Shown: piece after piece, positions 1-6,187 of the stretch
How the letters are laid out: each line of letters opens with the position of its first letter
How positions within the stretch are numbered: position 1 is the first letter of the stretch
NCBI GenBank assembly: GCA_013043295.1
Contig: JABDOO010000142.1
Location: 1 to 23,525 of the forward strand
Direction: 5' to 3'
DNA from: Candidatus Nitrosopumilus sp.
GTDB lineage: Archaea; Thermoproteota; Nitrososphaeria; Nitrososphaerales; Nitrosopumilaceae
Length of the DNA: 23,525 bases
Translations under genes and position numbers: made by a program
The notes under the pieces: generated by a model
What the model was told of the DNA's origin: nothing
Seen by the model: only the letters and a program-made list of their open reading frames with translations
Databases searched by the model: none

Positions 1-20
1 ATAACTCAAAGTTAGACAAG

Positions 21-497
21 CTACTTGTCAATTGATAGCAAGTTTCCATCAATATCAATTTCTGAATTTTTGATTCTAGTACTTGAAATTCTAGTACCAT
101 CTTTTGCCAGAAACATTGGAACCACGACAATTTGTACAGGAGGAAGACTCTTTTTTGCTCTCAAATCATTTAGATTTTGACCCTGATTGCTTGTTTCATC
201 ACTTACTACTAGGGCTTGAACTTCTTTTTCTAAAACAGCTGGTCCAAAATCATTTTCTAATTTACTGATTTCAAAAATTGCTTTTGGAAATTGTTTTGAG
301 ATTTCAGATGTTAAATTTTCAACTCTTTGAGTGTAATTGTTTATTGGGATTTTGCCTTTTTTTGTAGCTAGTTCATCACTGGTAATTCCAATAATTACTT
401 TATCGGCAATATCAAAAGCATTTGAAAGTAAAGTCAAGTGACCTCTATGAATTATATCAAAAGTTCCACCCGTTGCAACTAGAGAGTATTTGGACAT
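21..497 (-). CDS. coaD: Phosphopantetheine adenylyltransferase (archaeal type)
   Basis: Transfers AMP from ATP to 4'-phosphopantetheine, giving dephospho-CoA, the fourth step of CoA synthesis, in the cytosol. Seen: the 158-residue protein has the nucleotidyltransferase signature TGGTFDIIHRGH at residues 9-20, containing the HxGH ATP-binding motif, and a late ISSTRI motif near residue 138 matching the family's second nucleotide-binding signature (ISSTxI). Length fits the archaeal family (about 150-160). The ATG start at 497 is supported by a TATA-like AT-rich element at about 519-531, some 25 bases upstream, giving a leaderless or nearly leaderless transcript. It is the last gene of a run of minus-strand genes, with 79 bases to the next coding region upstream, so probably its own unit. 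A glycerol-3-phosphate cytidylyltransferase-like activity is the main alternative but fits less well. Confidence 0.88.
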   Translation of the reverse strand: MSKYSLVATGGTFDIIHRGHLTLLSNAFDIADKVIIGITSDELATKKGKIPINNYTQRVENLTSEISKQFPKAIFEISKLENDFGPAVLEKEVQALVVSDETSNQGQNLNDLRAKKSLPPVQIVVVPMFLAKDGTRISSTRIKNSEIDIDGNLLSIDK

Positions 498-576
498 ACA
501 AATGGGTAGTTTTCTTTGAAAATAAATCTACTAGTTTTTTTGCAGAATGAATTCTAATTTATTCAATAATTTTGCT

Positions 577-1137
577 TTATTTTGATAATTTCATGAATCC
601 TTCTTTGATTAAGAATTGAATTCCTTCTACAAATGAGTTGTCATCAATTTGACCATCTGCCCACCATCCAGCATTGTTCTTAATCCAATCAGGTATTTTA
701 TTATCTTGAGAAACAATTGGAGCAGTATCAGAATTTACTTCAAATGAAATTATTGCAATTGTTGCTTTTGAATTCCCATATTGAGCCTTGACAATGAATT
801 TTCCTTCACTGAATTTTTCATTCAATGATACACTATGTGAGAAAGTACCATCTTCGGCAACAGGGGTTTTTTGAGTAACAACTAGATTATTGCCAGAGCC
901 AAAAATTGAAATTCGTAGACTTCTTTCTTCATCGTATTTGTTTACACTTCCAGAAAATGTAACTGATTCACCGAGTGTAAAAGATTCATTATTAGATTTT
1001 ATATCTACAGTAAAATTATTTGAACTGGTTTGTTCTGGAGGTCCACCATAACCCAAAGCAATTTGTCCTGATGAGAATACAACAAGAAGAGAAATCATAG
1101 GAATTATGAAAAATTTGTAGGATATCATGATAAACAT
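577..1137 (-). CDS. Secreted protein with C-terminal WWADGQIDD-type domain
   Basis: Function unknown. Seen: an N-terminal signal peptide (hydrophobic residues about 8-28, ending near GQIALGYG), a middle beta-rich region (about 40-135) resembling an Ig-like or carbohydrate/matrix-type fold, and a C-terminal module at about 148-186 with IPDWIKNNAGWWADGQIDD followed by a FVEGIQFLI helix. That C-terminal module recurs, often in tandem, in secreted proteins of ammonia-oxidising archaea (family knowledge from memory). The protein probably acts at the cell surface. Two ATGs are possible, 1137 and 1128. A TTTAAA-like box at about 1155-1163 places transcription start near 1134, which would favour 1128 (MISYKF). 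The next gene upstream is on the same strand, 57 bases away, and also encodes a secreted protein. Confidence 0.7.
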   Translation of the reverse strand: MFIMISYKFFIIPMISLLVVFSSGQIALGYGGPPEQTSSNNFTVDIKSNNESFTLGESVTFSGSVNKYDEERSLRISIFGSGNNLVVTQKTPVAEDGTFSHSVSLNEKFSEGKFIVKAQYGNSKATIAIISFEVNSDTAPIVSQDNKIPDWIKNNAGWWADGQIDDNSFVEGIQFLIKEGFMKLSK

Positions 1138-1194
1138 AACAGAATTGATTCGGCATTTAAACGGTGAGAAAATTCTAAAATTAATGAAATGATT

Positions 1195-2271
1195 CTACTT
1201 TACAATTATGAGTGTATAAGGTCCCTGTTCAGCAATAGGAATGTTATTTCTATCCCAAACAAATGTTTCAATAAAGAAAAATCCAGGTTCTTCAGGAATC
1301 CAATCAATTGTTTGAGATTCTATTCCTGTTCCAATAAATCTACCATCAAATTTCTCTAAGTATTCCACTGTCGGAGGAGAATTACGATCATCTGGAGATT
1401 TTTTTATCTGAACATAAAAAGTGTAGGCTGTTTCATCATCTTGTTCTGATGCAAATTCAATTTGTGTTTCACTTTTGATATAGTATTTTGAATCAACAGC
1501 AAGTTCTGAAGTTTTCATTCCATTAGAATCCTCTATAGATACATTAGAAATTGTAACTAGCCTGTCAGGTACCTGAGATAGAGGCATTGTAATATCTACA
1601 AAATCAGATATAAAAACATCAGATTCTGCAAATAGGAAAAATCCTTTTGTATTAAATTTCAAGATATCATTAAAATCAAAAGAAACTTCTGTGTTTGATT
1701 CTACATCACCTAATTCAATTGTAACCACCTCTAGAATTCTAGGAGGTTCAAAATGATCATAAAATGCAAGATAGACATTTGTATCAGAATTTGGTGCCCC
1801 TGCATTTTGAAGAACTCCTGAAAATCTAAATGTGGAATCTAAAACTACATCAGTCGAATATACTGTAAGACCTTTTTGTTTATCTTCTGAAGAATCAAAA
1901 CCTAGCAGAGAAACTGAAGCTTCTGAAATCTCAGGATTTGGAGATTCTGAACGAATTGAAAATGAGGACATTCCATTTGGAGCAATTACCTGAAGAGTTG
2001 AATTCCCTTGTGTTACCTCTAAAGGTGAAACACCGTATTGATCATAAAAATTTGCTTGAATTTTTACATTAGTTACAGATGTCAATGAATCTTTATTTTC
2101 TATCATTCCAACTACAACGGTATATCCTTCAGAATCCTTGTAGACATGAATATTTTCTTTGTTTAAGGTAACTGCAAGAGTAGGTGCATTATCAGTTTTT
2201 TCTGCTGAAAAAGCCTGAGAAAATGGAATCATCATCAAAACCATTAATGAGAATAAAATTATCTTAATCAT
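1195..2271 (-). CDS. Secreted protein of unknown function, FxLYD/Ig-like repeats
   Basis: Not assigned to a known enzyme. Seen: a cleavable signal peptide (MIKIILFSLMVLMMIPF, then SQAFSAE at about 18-24) and about 330 residues rich in beta strand, with no membrane segment after the signal. Phrases such as VVGMIENKDSLTSVTNVKIQANFYDQYG (pieces at about residues 52-80) and a second block near 155-190 (VLQNAGAPNSDTNVYLAFYD) look like two related domains of the extracellular FxLYD type, in which a segment describing loss of contact or length is followed by xVxVxAxFYD. A surface-exposed binding or structural role is inferred. The ATG at 2271 lies about 25 bases below an AATTAATC TATA-like element near 2296. 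It is followed by another secreted-protein gene. Confidence 0.65.
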   Translation of the reverse strand: MIKIILFSLMVLMMIPFSQAFSAEKTDNAPTLAVTLNKENIHVYKDSEGYTVVVGMIENKDSLTSVTNVKIQANFYDQYGVSPLEVTQGNSTLQVIAPNGMSSFSIRSESPNPEISEASVSLLGFDSSEDKQKGLTVYSTDVVLDSTFRFSGVLQNAGAPNSDTNVYLAFYDHFEPPRILEVVTIELGDVESNTEVSFDFNDILKFNTKGFFLFAESDVFISDFVDITMPLSQVPDRLVTISNVSIEDSNGMKTSELAVDSKYYIKSETQIEFASEQDDETAYTFYVQIKKSPDDRNSPPTVEYLEKFDGRFIGTGIESQTIDWIPEEPGFFFIETFVWDRNNIPIAEQGPYTLIIVK

Positions 2272-2400
2272 AATTTTTCTTAAGATTAGGGATTAATTTC
2301 AGGTAGTATATCAAATAGTGAACAAGAAAGGTAACAACGTTAAACCCAGTTTACACTAGGTAATGTTTGAATAAAAAGAAATTAAAAATAGATGTAAATT

Positions 2401-2502
2401 TTATTTTCTCTTTGCTGTAATTGCTAACCAGTAAATTAAACCTGGAGCTAAACCAACAATGAGTGGAATCCATACCGGCCATCCATCTACTGCGCTTGCC
2501 AT
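2401..2502 (-). CDS. 33-residue single-span membrane peptide
   Basis: Seen by translating the minus strand by hand: ATG at 2502, stop TAA at 2401-2403, 33 residues beginning MASAVDGWPVWIPLIVG and ending AITAKRK. The peptide is one hydrophobic helix (about residues 9-28, rich in I, L, V, A and G, with W at both ends) followed by a basic KRK tail, a classical N-out/C-in arrangement by the positive-inside rule. It lies alone between the secreted-protein gene and tRNA-Ala. An AT-rich stretch at about 2522-2532 (ATCCTATTTAAATCC on the plus strand) is a plausible TATA box about 25 bases above the ATG. Function unknown; it could be a small subunit or regulator of a membrane complex. The clean topology and promoter spacing argue against chance. 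Confidence 0.55.
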   Translation of the reverse strand: MASAVDGWPVWIPLIVGLAPGLIYWLAITAKRK

Positions 2503-2579
2503 AGAATAAAACGAAAAGTTATCCTATTTAAATCCATCCGGAAGTCTGAATTTCAACATTGATCGGAGTACCTAAAAAG

Positions 2580-2653
2580 TGGACCGGACGGAATTTGAAT
2601 CCGTGACCCCCCGCGTGCAAGGCGGGTATACTACCAGGCTATACTACCGGCCC
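2580..2653 (-). tRNA. tRNA-Ala (TGC)
   Basis: The minus strand folds into a 74-base cloverleaf. Acceptor GGGCCGG pairs with CCGGTCC, including a G3:U70 wobble, the identity element for alanine. The anticodon stem CCGCC-type arm carries the loop CTTGCAC, so the anticodon is TGC. T-arm ACGGATTCAAATTCCGT is canonical. Discriminator is A73 and CCA is not encoded. No intron. Confidence 0.95.
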
Positions 2654-2732
2654 ACAAGATGAATCAAATATCTGTGGATTTTAATTGTTGCTTCTTGGCA
2701 AGAATTTTATTTGAAAACACGAAACTGAAATC

Positions 2733-3287
2733 ATGGTACTTTTAGAATCACAAATCAAGCTAAAAACAGGAGACATTGCTCCAGATTTTGAATTAATGGG
2801 AATTGATGATAAAAAACATTCATTGAATGATTATGCTAACTATAAGGGAATTTTAGTTATCTTCATGTGTAATCACTGTCCATATGTTAAAGCTAAAGTT
2901 GATGCACTCAATGAGTTGTATGAAAAATGTGGAAAAGATATTGCAATAATTGGGATTAACAGTAATGACTCTACTGATTATCCAGAAGATAGTTTTGATG
3001 CTATGAAAGAGACTGCAAAAGAGAAAGGATTTCAATTTGATTATCTAGTTGATGAGACACAAGAAGTTGCAAAAAAGTATGGTGCAATGTGCACCCCAGA
3101 TCCATTCTTGTTTAATGCACAAAAGCAACTAGTTTTTCATGGAAAAATAGACAATGCTATGAAGCCTGATGATGAGGCAACTGAAAAAACAATGATTGTC
3201 AACATGGAGAAGTTAATAGCTGGAGAAAAAATTGAAAAAGATTTTGACCCCTCAATTGGCTGCTCAATCAAGTGGAAGGAAAATTAA
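2733..3287 (+). CDS. Thioredoxin-fold redoxin (AhpC/TSA-like) protein
   Basis: Probably a cytosolic thiol peroxidase or thiol-disulfide reductase. Seen: 184 residues with a redoxin fold: GDIAPDFELMGIDDKKHSL at about 13-31 (the peroxiredoxin N-terminal pattern), then VIFMCNHCPYVKAK near 42-55. Here CxxC is CNHC, at the place where peroxiredoxins have PxxxTxxC and TlpA/thioredoxins have WCxxC. A later MCTPDPFLFN holds the cis-Pro region (TPD) typical of thioredoxins, and FHGKIDNAM follows. The CNHCPY form is typical of a 'thioredoxin family protein' subgroup. No signal peptide. ATG at 2733 lies 25 bases below a TTTTATTT box at 2704-2712, so a leaderless message is likely. It stands alone between two tRNA genes. 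Confidence 0.8.
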   Translation: MVLLESQIKLKTGDIAPDFELMGIDDKKHSLNDYANYKGILVIFMCNHCPYVKAKVDALNELYEKCGKDIAIIGINSNDSTDYPEDSFDAMKETAKEKGFQFDYLVDETQEVAKKYGAMCTPDPFLFNAQKQLVFHGKIDNAMKPDDEATEKTMIVNMEKLIAGEKIEKDFDPSIGCSIKWKEN

Positions 3288-3320
3288 ACTTAAATGACTC
3301 TAGCCTAGAGATTTGTTCGT

Positions 3321-3395
3321 GGGCTCGTAGCTCAGCTTGGCTGGAGCGTTCGACTGATAATCGAAAGGTCATGTGTTCGAATCACATCGGGCCCA
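3321..3395 (+). tRNA. tRNA-Ile (GAT)
   Basis: A 75-base cloverleaf: acceptor GGGCTCG pairs with CGGGCCC, D-arm GCTC...GAGC, anticodon arm CGACTGATAATCG with anticodon GAT, T-arm ATGTGTTCGAATCACAT, discriminator A. CCA is not encoded. A T-rich run (ATTTTTTGTTATTTTATATTTTG) begins right at the 3' end and is the probable terminator; it overlaps the 3' end of the convergent regulator gene, whose stop codon is only 8 bases away. Confidence 0.95.
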
Positions 3396-3402
3396 TTTTT
3401 TG

Positions 3403-4296
3403 TTATTTTATATTTTGAGAAACCGTTTGAGACCATTGTAGGATATCCTCAATTTTTTCAGATGTCAAATCTGAACGAATTTTGGTTTTTTTAGATACTT
3501 TTCCACAAAGTGCTAATTTCATTTGTTTTCCTGACTTTTCCTTTATGGGATTTATAGAATCGGCAAAGAAGTTCAGACCTTGATCAGTTTGAGAAAATAC
3601 TACTACTACCAAAATTCCAGGTTTTTGTTTCCAAATTTTTCCTATTAATTTTTGAAAATCAAGATCAAATAGAACATTAATCGATGATGACATATCCCCC
3701 AAATGAGAAACTTTCCAACCATCAGAATGATAAACTGCAGATGCGGCTTCAGAATATAATCTGCTTTGAGTATCAGCTGCAATTACAACAATATTCTTTT
3801 TTGGATCAGAGACTATCTGAATCTGATTGAATATTTGAAGGGATTTAGATATTGTAGTGATTAGAAGATTTTGTTCAGATGTTCCAATTTTGCCATCATC
3901 AAATAATTTCTGTATATGATCAATTGATGGAATAATTACTTCTAATACCAAACGATTCACAGTTCCCCCAGAATGCAAACAATTTCGAATAAGTGAATAA
4001 ACTTGGTCTTCAGTGCCTTTTACCAGGTATTCAAGATATTGAGGTCCTACTTTGAAATAATCATCAGGAAAGTTAAATGATTCTTGTCCTGGTTCTAAAA
4101 ACCATAAAGTAACATTTCCAATATTTTTCTGACGAAGAAGTCCTTCAGCTGCAAAAACTTTGAGATACTTTGACATGGTTATTCTGTTAACCCCAATTTT
4201 TTCAGCAATCTCAACTCCAGACATTCCAGAAACTGAATCATCTAAAATGGTGATGAGTTGTTCTCGAATCTCCTCAGTAGAGTATCCTTTTCCCAT
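3403..4296 (-). CDS. wHTH regulator with degenerate CarH-like B12-binding module
   Basis: Probable DNA-binding transcription regulator. Seen: residues about 8-68 form a winged helix-turn-helix (MSGVEIAEKIGVNRITMSKYLKVF is the HTH, pieces at 25-48). Residues about 85-165 look like the four-helix bundle that precedes B12-binding domains (IPSIDHIQKLFDDGKIG), and 168-290 like the Rossmann-type B12-binding domain (VVIAADTQSRLYSEA, then SDGWKVSHLGD). This is the CarH/LitR/MtaC-like order. The cobalamin ligands are absent: the usual E-H of the W-x9-EH motif is EQ at 141-142, and the DxHxxG motif is DTQSRL at 175-180. It may therefore bind another ligand or none. ATG at 4296 lies about 25 bases below CTTTATAG at 4319-4326. 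Divergent from the RHH/zinc-like gene, which shares the 118-base intergenic region. Confidence 0.72.
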   Translation of the reverse strand: MGKGYSTEEIREQLITILDDSVSGMSGVEIAEKIGVNRITMSKYLKVFAAEGLLRQKNIGNVTLWFLEPGQESFNFPDDYFKVGPQYLEYLVKGTEDQVYSLIRNCLHSGGTVNRLVLEVIIPSIDHIQKLFDDGKIGTSEQNLLITTISKSLQIFNQIQIVSDPKKNIVVIAADTQSRLYSEAASAVYHSDGWKVSHLGDMSSSINVLFDLDFQKLIGKIWKQKPGILVVVVFSQTDQGLNFFADSINPIKEKSGKQMKLALCGKVSKKTKIRSDLTSEKIEDILQWSQTVSQNIK

Positions 4297-4372
4297 GCTG
4301 CTCTTTGAGTAGGGTATTCTATAAAGTCTAATTTAGATTTAGAACGAAGATATATCAATATAGAATAAAACA

Positions 4373-4379
4373 TTATATA
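4373..4379 (+). promoter_or_regulatory. TATA box of the RHH/zinc-like gene
   Basis: TTATATA, 36-42 bases upstream of the TTG start at 4415. It predicts transcription start near 4401-4404 and so a short leader. Confidence 0.55.
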
Positions 4380-4383
4380 CTTG

Positions 4384-4399
4384 CGTACTGTATAGTACG
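4384..4399. promoter_or_regulatory. Palindrome CGTACT-GTAT-AGTACG, probable operator
   Basis: A perfect inverted repeat with 6-base arms and a 4-base spacer. It sits between the TATA box (4373-4379) and the expected transcription start (about 4402) of the 128-residue protein, where a bound repressor would block the polymerase. The downstream gene's own N-terminus looks like a ribbon-helix-helix, a dimeric fold that reads such palindromes, so autoregulation is a natural inference; the divergent wHTH regulator is the other candidate binder. Confidence 0.5.
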
Positions 4400-4414
4400 G
4401 TAAGGAAAAGTAAA

Positions 4415-4801
4415 TTGCCAAAAGCCGGATTCAAATCAATCACTGTCTCAGAAACTGTTTATGATAAATTCCACGAAGTTTATCAAAAGAGTAAAGACGA
4501 CCTAACAATGAAAGGGGTCAACAGTTTTGCCGGCTATGTAACCTACATGCTAGAGGAGATGATGCAAAAGGACAAGACCTTTGCAAGATATGCTCCAAAG
4601 ATTGAAAAAATTTCAGTTGATGATGACCGTGTTATTCTAAAAGATAATATCAAAAATAGAATTGCAGAAGTTGCAATTCAGAAAGGAGAATTGTTTTGTC
4701 AGCTCTGTGATGAGAAAGATTGTGTCCACGTTGGATTTGTATTCTCATTGCCAGATGTTTACGAAGTTCTAAACGCTAGAGGAATCAAAAATCCAAGATA
4801 G
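4415..4801 (+). CDS. Small RHH-like protein with C-terminal Cys/His cluster
   Basis: Likely a small DNA-binding protein, not assigned to a named family. Seen: residues about 6-20 (FKSITVSETVYDKFHE) look like the beta strand and first helix of a ribbon-helix-helix domain, and SFAGYVTYMLEEMM (37-50) like its second helix. The C-terminal half carries C95-x2-C98-x4-C103-x-H105, a possible zinc or iron-sulfur site. There is no signal peptide or membrane segment. The start is TTG at 4415; no ATG lies near the beginning, and the TATA box at 4373-4379 fits a short leader. A palindrome overlaps the promoter. It is divergent from the wHTH regulator and convergent with tRNA-Leu, whose 3' end is 3 bases beyond the stop codon. 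Confidence 0.7.
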   Translation: MPKAGFKSITVSETVYDKFHEVYQKSKDDLTMKGVNSFAGYVTYMLEEMMQKDKTFARYAPKIEKISVDDDRVILKDNIKNRIAEVAIQKGELFCQLCDEKDCVHVGFVFSLPDVYEVLNARGIKNPR

Positions 4802-4848
4802 AGTGGAGGAGGTGGGATTTGAACCCACGAACTCCTGAGAGACAGGAT

Positions 4849-4863
4849 CACCCATTATTTGAT
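4849..4863 (-). other. tRNA-Leu intron 2, canonical position 37/38 (15 bases)
   Basis: The transcript sequence ATCAAATAATGGGTG lies right after G37 of the anticodon loop. CTTA of the loop can pair with TGGG of the intron (two G-U pairs), flanked by bulges AGA and TGA; cutting after the second base of each bulge gives exactly this intron. The repeated ATC at both junctions makes the boundary shiftable by up to three bases from sequence alone. Confidence 0.85.
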
Positions 4864-4877
4864 CTTAAGTCCTGCAT

Positions 4878-4899
4878 GTCCAAAAGCACAAAGTGCTTA
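4878..4899 (-). other. tRNA-Leu intron 1, non-canonical, in the D-arm (22 bases)
   Basis: The intron (transcript TAAGCAC...TTTTGGAC) has a 6-pair internal hairpin AAGCAC-TTT-GTGCTT. The exon CCAA pairs with the intron's TTGG to make the 4-pair central helix, with bulges AGT and ACA on either side. Cutting after the second base of each bulge leaves AAAG joined to ATG, which completes the D-stem and gives the 19-base D-arm seen in other archaeal tRNA-Leu. The outer helix is weak, so the motif is of the relaxed type. Confidence 0.75.
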
Positions 4900-5016
4900 C
4901 TTTGGCCAGGCTTGATTACTCCTCCAAAAGGATAAAAATCTGAGTGAAATTTAACAGTTTAGAGTAAATCTGCCCAGAATGAAGAATTATAAGGATTTTC
5001 TACAGGGTGAATTTGT

Positions 5017-5090
5017 GCTTCGGTAGCTCAGTCTGGTAGAGCGTTACATTGGTAATGTAAAGGTCACGGGTTCAGATCCCGTTCGAAGCT
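5017..5090 (+). tRNA. tRNA-Thr (GGT)
   Basis: A 74-base cloverleaf: acceptor GCTTCGG pairs with TCGAAGC (one G-U pair), D-arm GCTC...GAGC, anticodon arm TTACATTGGTAATGTAA with anticodon GGT, T-arm ACGGGTTCAGATCCCGT, discriminator T. CCA not encoded, no intron. Confidence 0.95.
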
Positions 5091-5228
5091 TTCTAATTTC
5101 TAGTAAAATTAAGATTTTCAGCAATTTACGAAATTTGTATTTAAGCTATTCTGAGACTAGGAAAAAGTTAGTTCAAGATCAAATTATTTTATCTATAGTA
5201 CGGTTAATGATTTTTACAATACATATTA

Positions 5229-6089
5229 TTGAAACAAGAATATCGACAAATTGCAACTGTCCCAAAACCATTTGTAAAATGGGCAGGAGGCAAACGGCAG
5301 TTAATTCCTATTCTAAATGAAAATCTCCCAAAATCCTTTGGGACATATTATGAACCATTTATTGGAGGAGGGGCATTATTGTTCCATATCCTAACTGAGA
5401 GAAATGGCCAAAAATGCAGTATCTCAGATTTAAATTCCGATCTGGTTTTGACCTATACTACAATTAGAGATAAAATTGATGGACTAATTTCATCTCTAAA
5501 AAATCATGAAAGAAATTATCAAAAAGATTCCAAGACCTACTATTACTCAGTTCGAGAATCCAATCCAAGAAGCGAAATTGAGAAAACATCAAGATTGCTC
5601 TTTATGAACAGAACCTGTTTTAATGGATTATATCGAGTAAACAGTAAAGGGAAATTCAATGTTCCTCTAGGCAGATACACAAACCCCAATATTGTAAATG
5701 AGGAGAATTTACGCTCAGTTAGTGCCATTTTGAACACAAGTAAAGTTGCTATCAAATGCAGAGATTTTGAATCAGTTCTAAGAGATGCAAAAAAAGGAGA
5801 TCTAGTATATTTTGATCCTCCATACCAACCAGTTAGTGATACAGCAAACTTTACTAGTTATACCAATAAGAGTTTCACATTTGATGATCTTCATAGATTA
5901 GCTGAGCTTTGTTTGAAATTAGATTCCAAAGGATGCAAAGTTTTGTTGTCAAATTCAGATTCAAAAGATGTAGCAAAAATTTTCTCAGAGAAACCTTGGA
6001 AAATAAATAAAATCCAAGCTAATCGTTCTATCAATTCTAATTCCAAAAAACGAACTGGGCATTTTGAATTATTAATTAAAAATTATTAG
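5229..6089 (+). CDS. Dam-type DNA adenine N6-methyltransferase
   Basis: Methylates adenine in DNA, transferring the methyl group from S-adenosylmethionine. Seen: 286 residues with the alpha-class motif order: motif X KWAGGKRQL (17-25), SAM-binding motif I YEPFIGGGALLF (41-52), a central region with the Dam-like MNRTCFNGLYRVN..GKFNVPLG segment that precedes target recognition, and catalytic motif IV DPPY at 196-199. By family resemblance (Dam/DpnM) the target may be GATC, but this is inference. Start is TTG at 5229; the conserved KWAGGK begins just after, so no later start is possible. No restriction endonuclease gene is adjacent, so it looks like an orphan methylase. It lies between tRNA-Thr (138 bases upstream) and the 3' end of amoA, a place compatible with later acquisition, though no repeat of the tRNA end was found. 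Confidence 0.88.
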   Translation: MKQEYRQIATVPKPFVKWAGGKRQLIPILNENLPKSFGTYYEPFIGGGALLFHILTERNGQKCSISDLNSDLVLTYTTIRDKIDGLISSLKNHERNYQKDSKTYYYSVRESNPRSEIEKTSRLLFMNRTCFNGLYRVNSKGKFNVPLGRYTNPNIVNEENLRSVSAILNTSKVAIKCRDFESVLRDAKKGDLVYFDPPYQPVSDTANFTSYTNKSFTFDDLHRLAELCLKLDSKGCKVLLSNSDSKDVAKIFSEKPWKINKIQANRSINSNSKKRTGHFELLIKNY

Positions 6090-6159
6090 TGATATTCAAA
6101 AATATTTTTAAAATTTTAAAATTGAATTTTTTTTAGAGAATACTCTAAGGAATAATTAA

Positions 6160-6180
6160 TAAAATGAAAAGGAAAAGGTT
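6160..6180 (-). terminator. Pyrimidine-rich terminator after amoA
   Basis: On the minus strand the sequence 8-27 bases past the amoA stop reads CCTTTTCCTTTTCATTTT. Archaeal polymerase stops at such T-rich tracts. A near-identical CTTTTCCTTTTCATTT follows amoB. Confidence 0.5.
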
Positions 6181-6187
6181 GGAGTTT

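Larger units (their letters stand above)
4804..4925 (-). tRNA. tRNA-Leu (TAA) with two introns
   Basis: The minus strand holds a class II tRNA interrupted twice. Acceptor GGAGGAG pairs with CTCCTCC, discriminator A73; T-arm GTGGGTTCAAATCCCAC; long variable arm TCTCTCAGGAGTTC. Reading straight through, the D-stem and the anticodon stem fail to close. Removing 22 bases (4878-4899) restores D-stem ATC/GAT, and removing 15 bases (4849-4863) restores anticodon stem CAGGA/TCCTG around loop CTTAAGA, with anticodon TAA at 4865-4867. The mature RNA is 85 bases. CCA is not encoded. Both removals fit the archaeal bulge-helix-bulge rule of cutting within 3-base bulges. Maturation would need the tRNA splicing endonuclease. 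Confidence 0.9.

Noticed and set aside
5135..5320. 61-codon frame overlapping the start of the Dam gene
   Set aside because: It overlaps the conserved KWAGGK region of the methylase in another frame and shows no domain; a chance frame.
5083..6187. Integrated element at the tRNA-Thr 3' end
   Set aside because: No integrase and no second copy of the tRNA end were found downstream.
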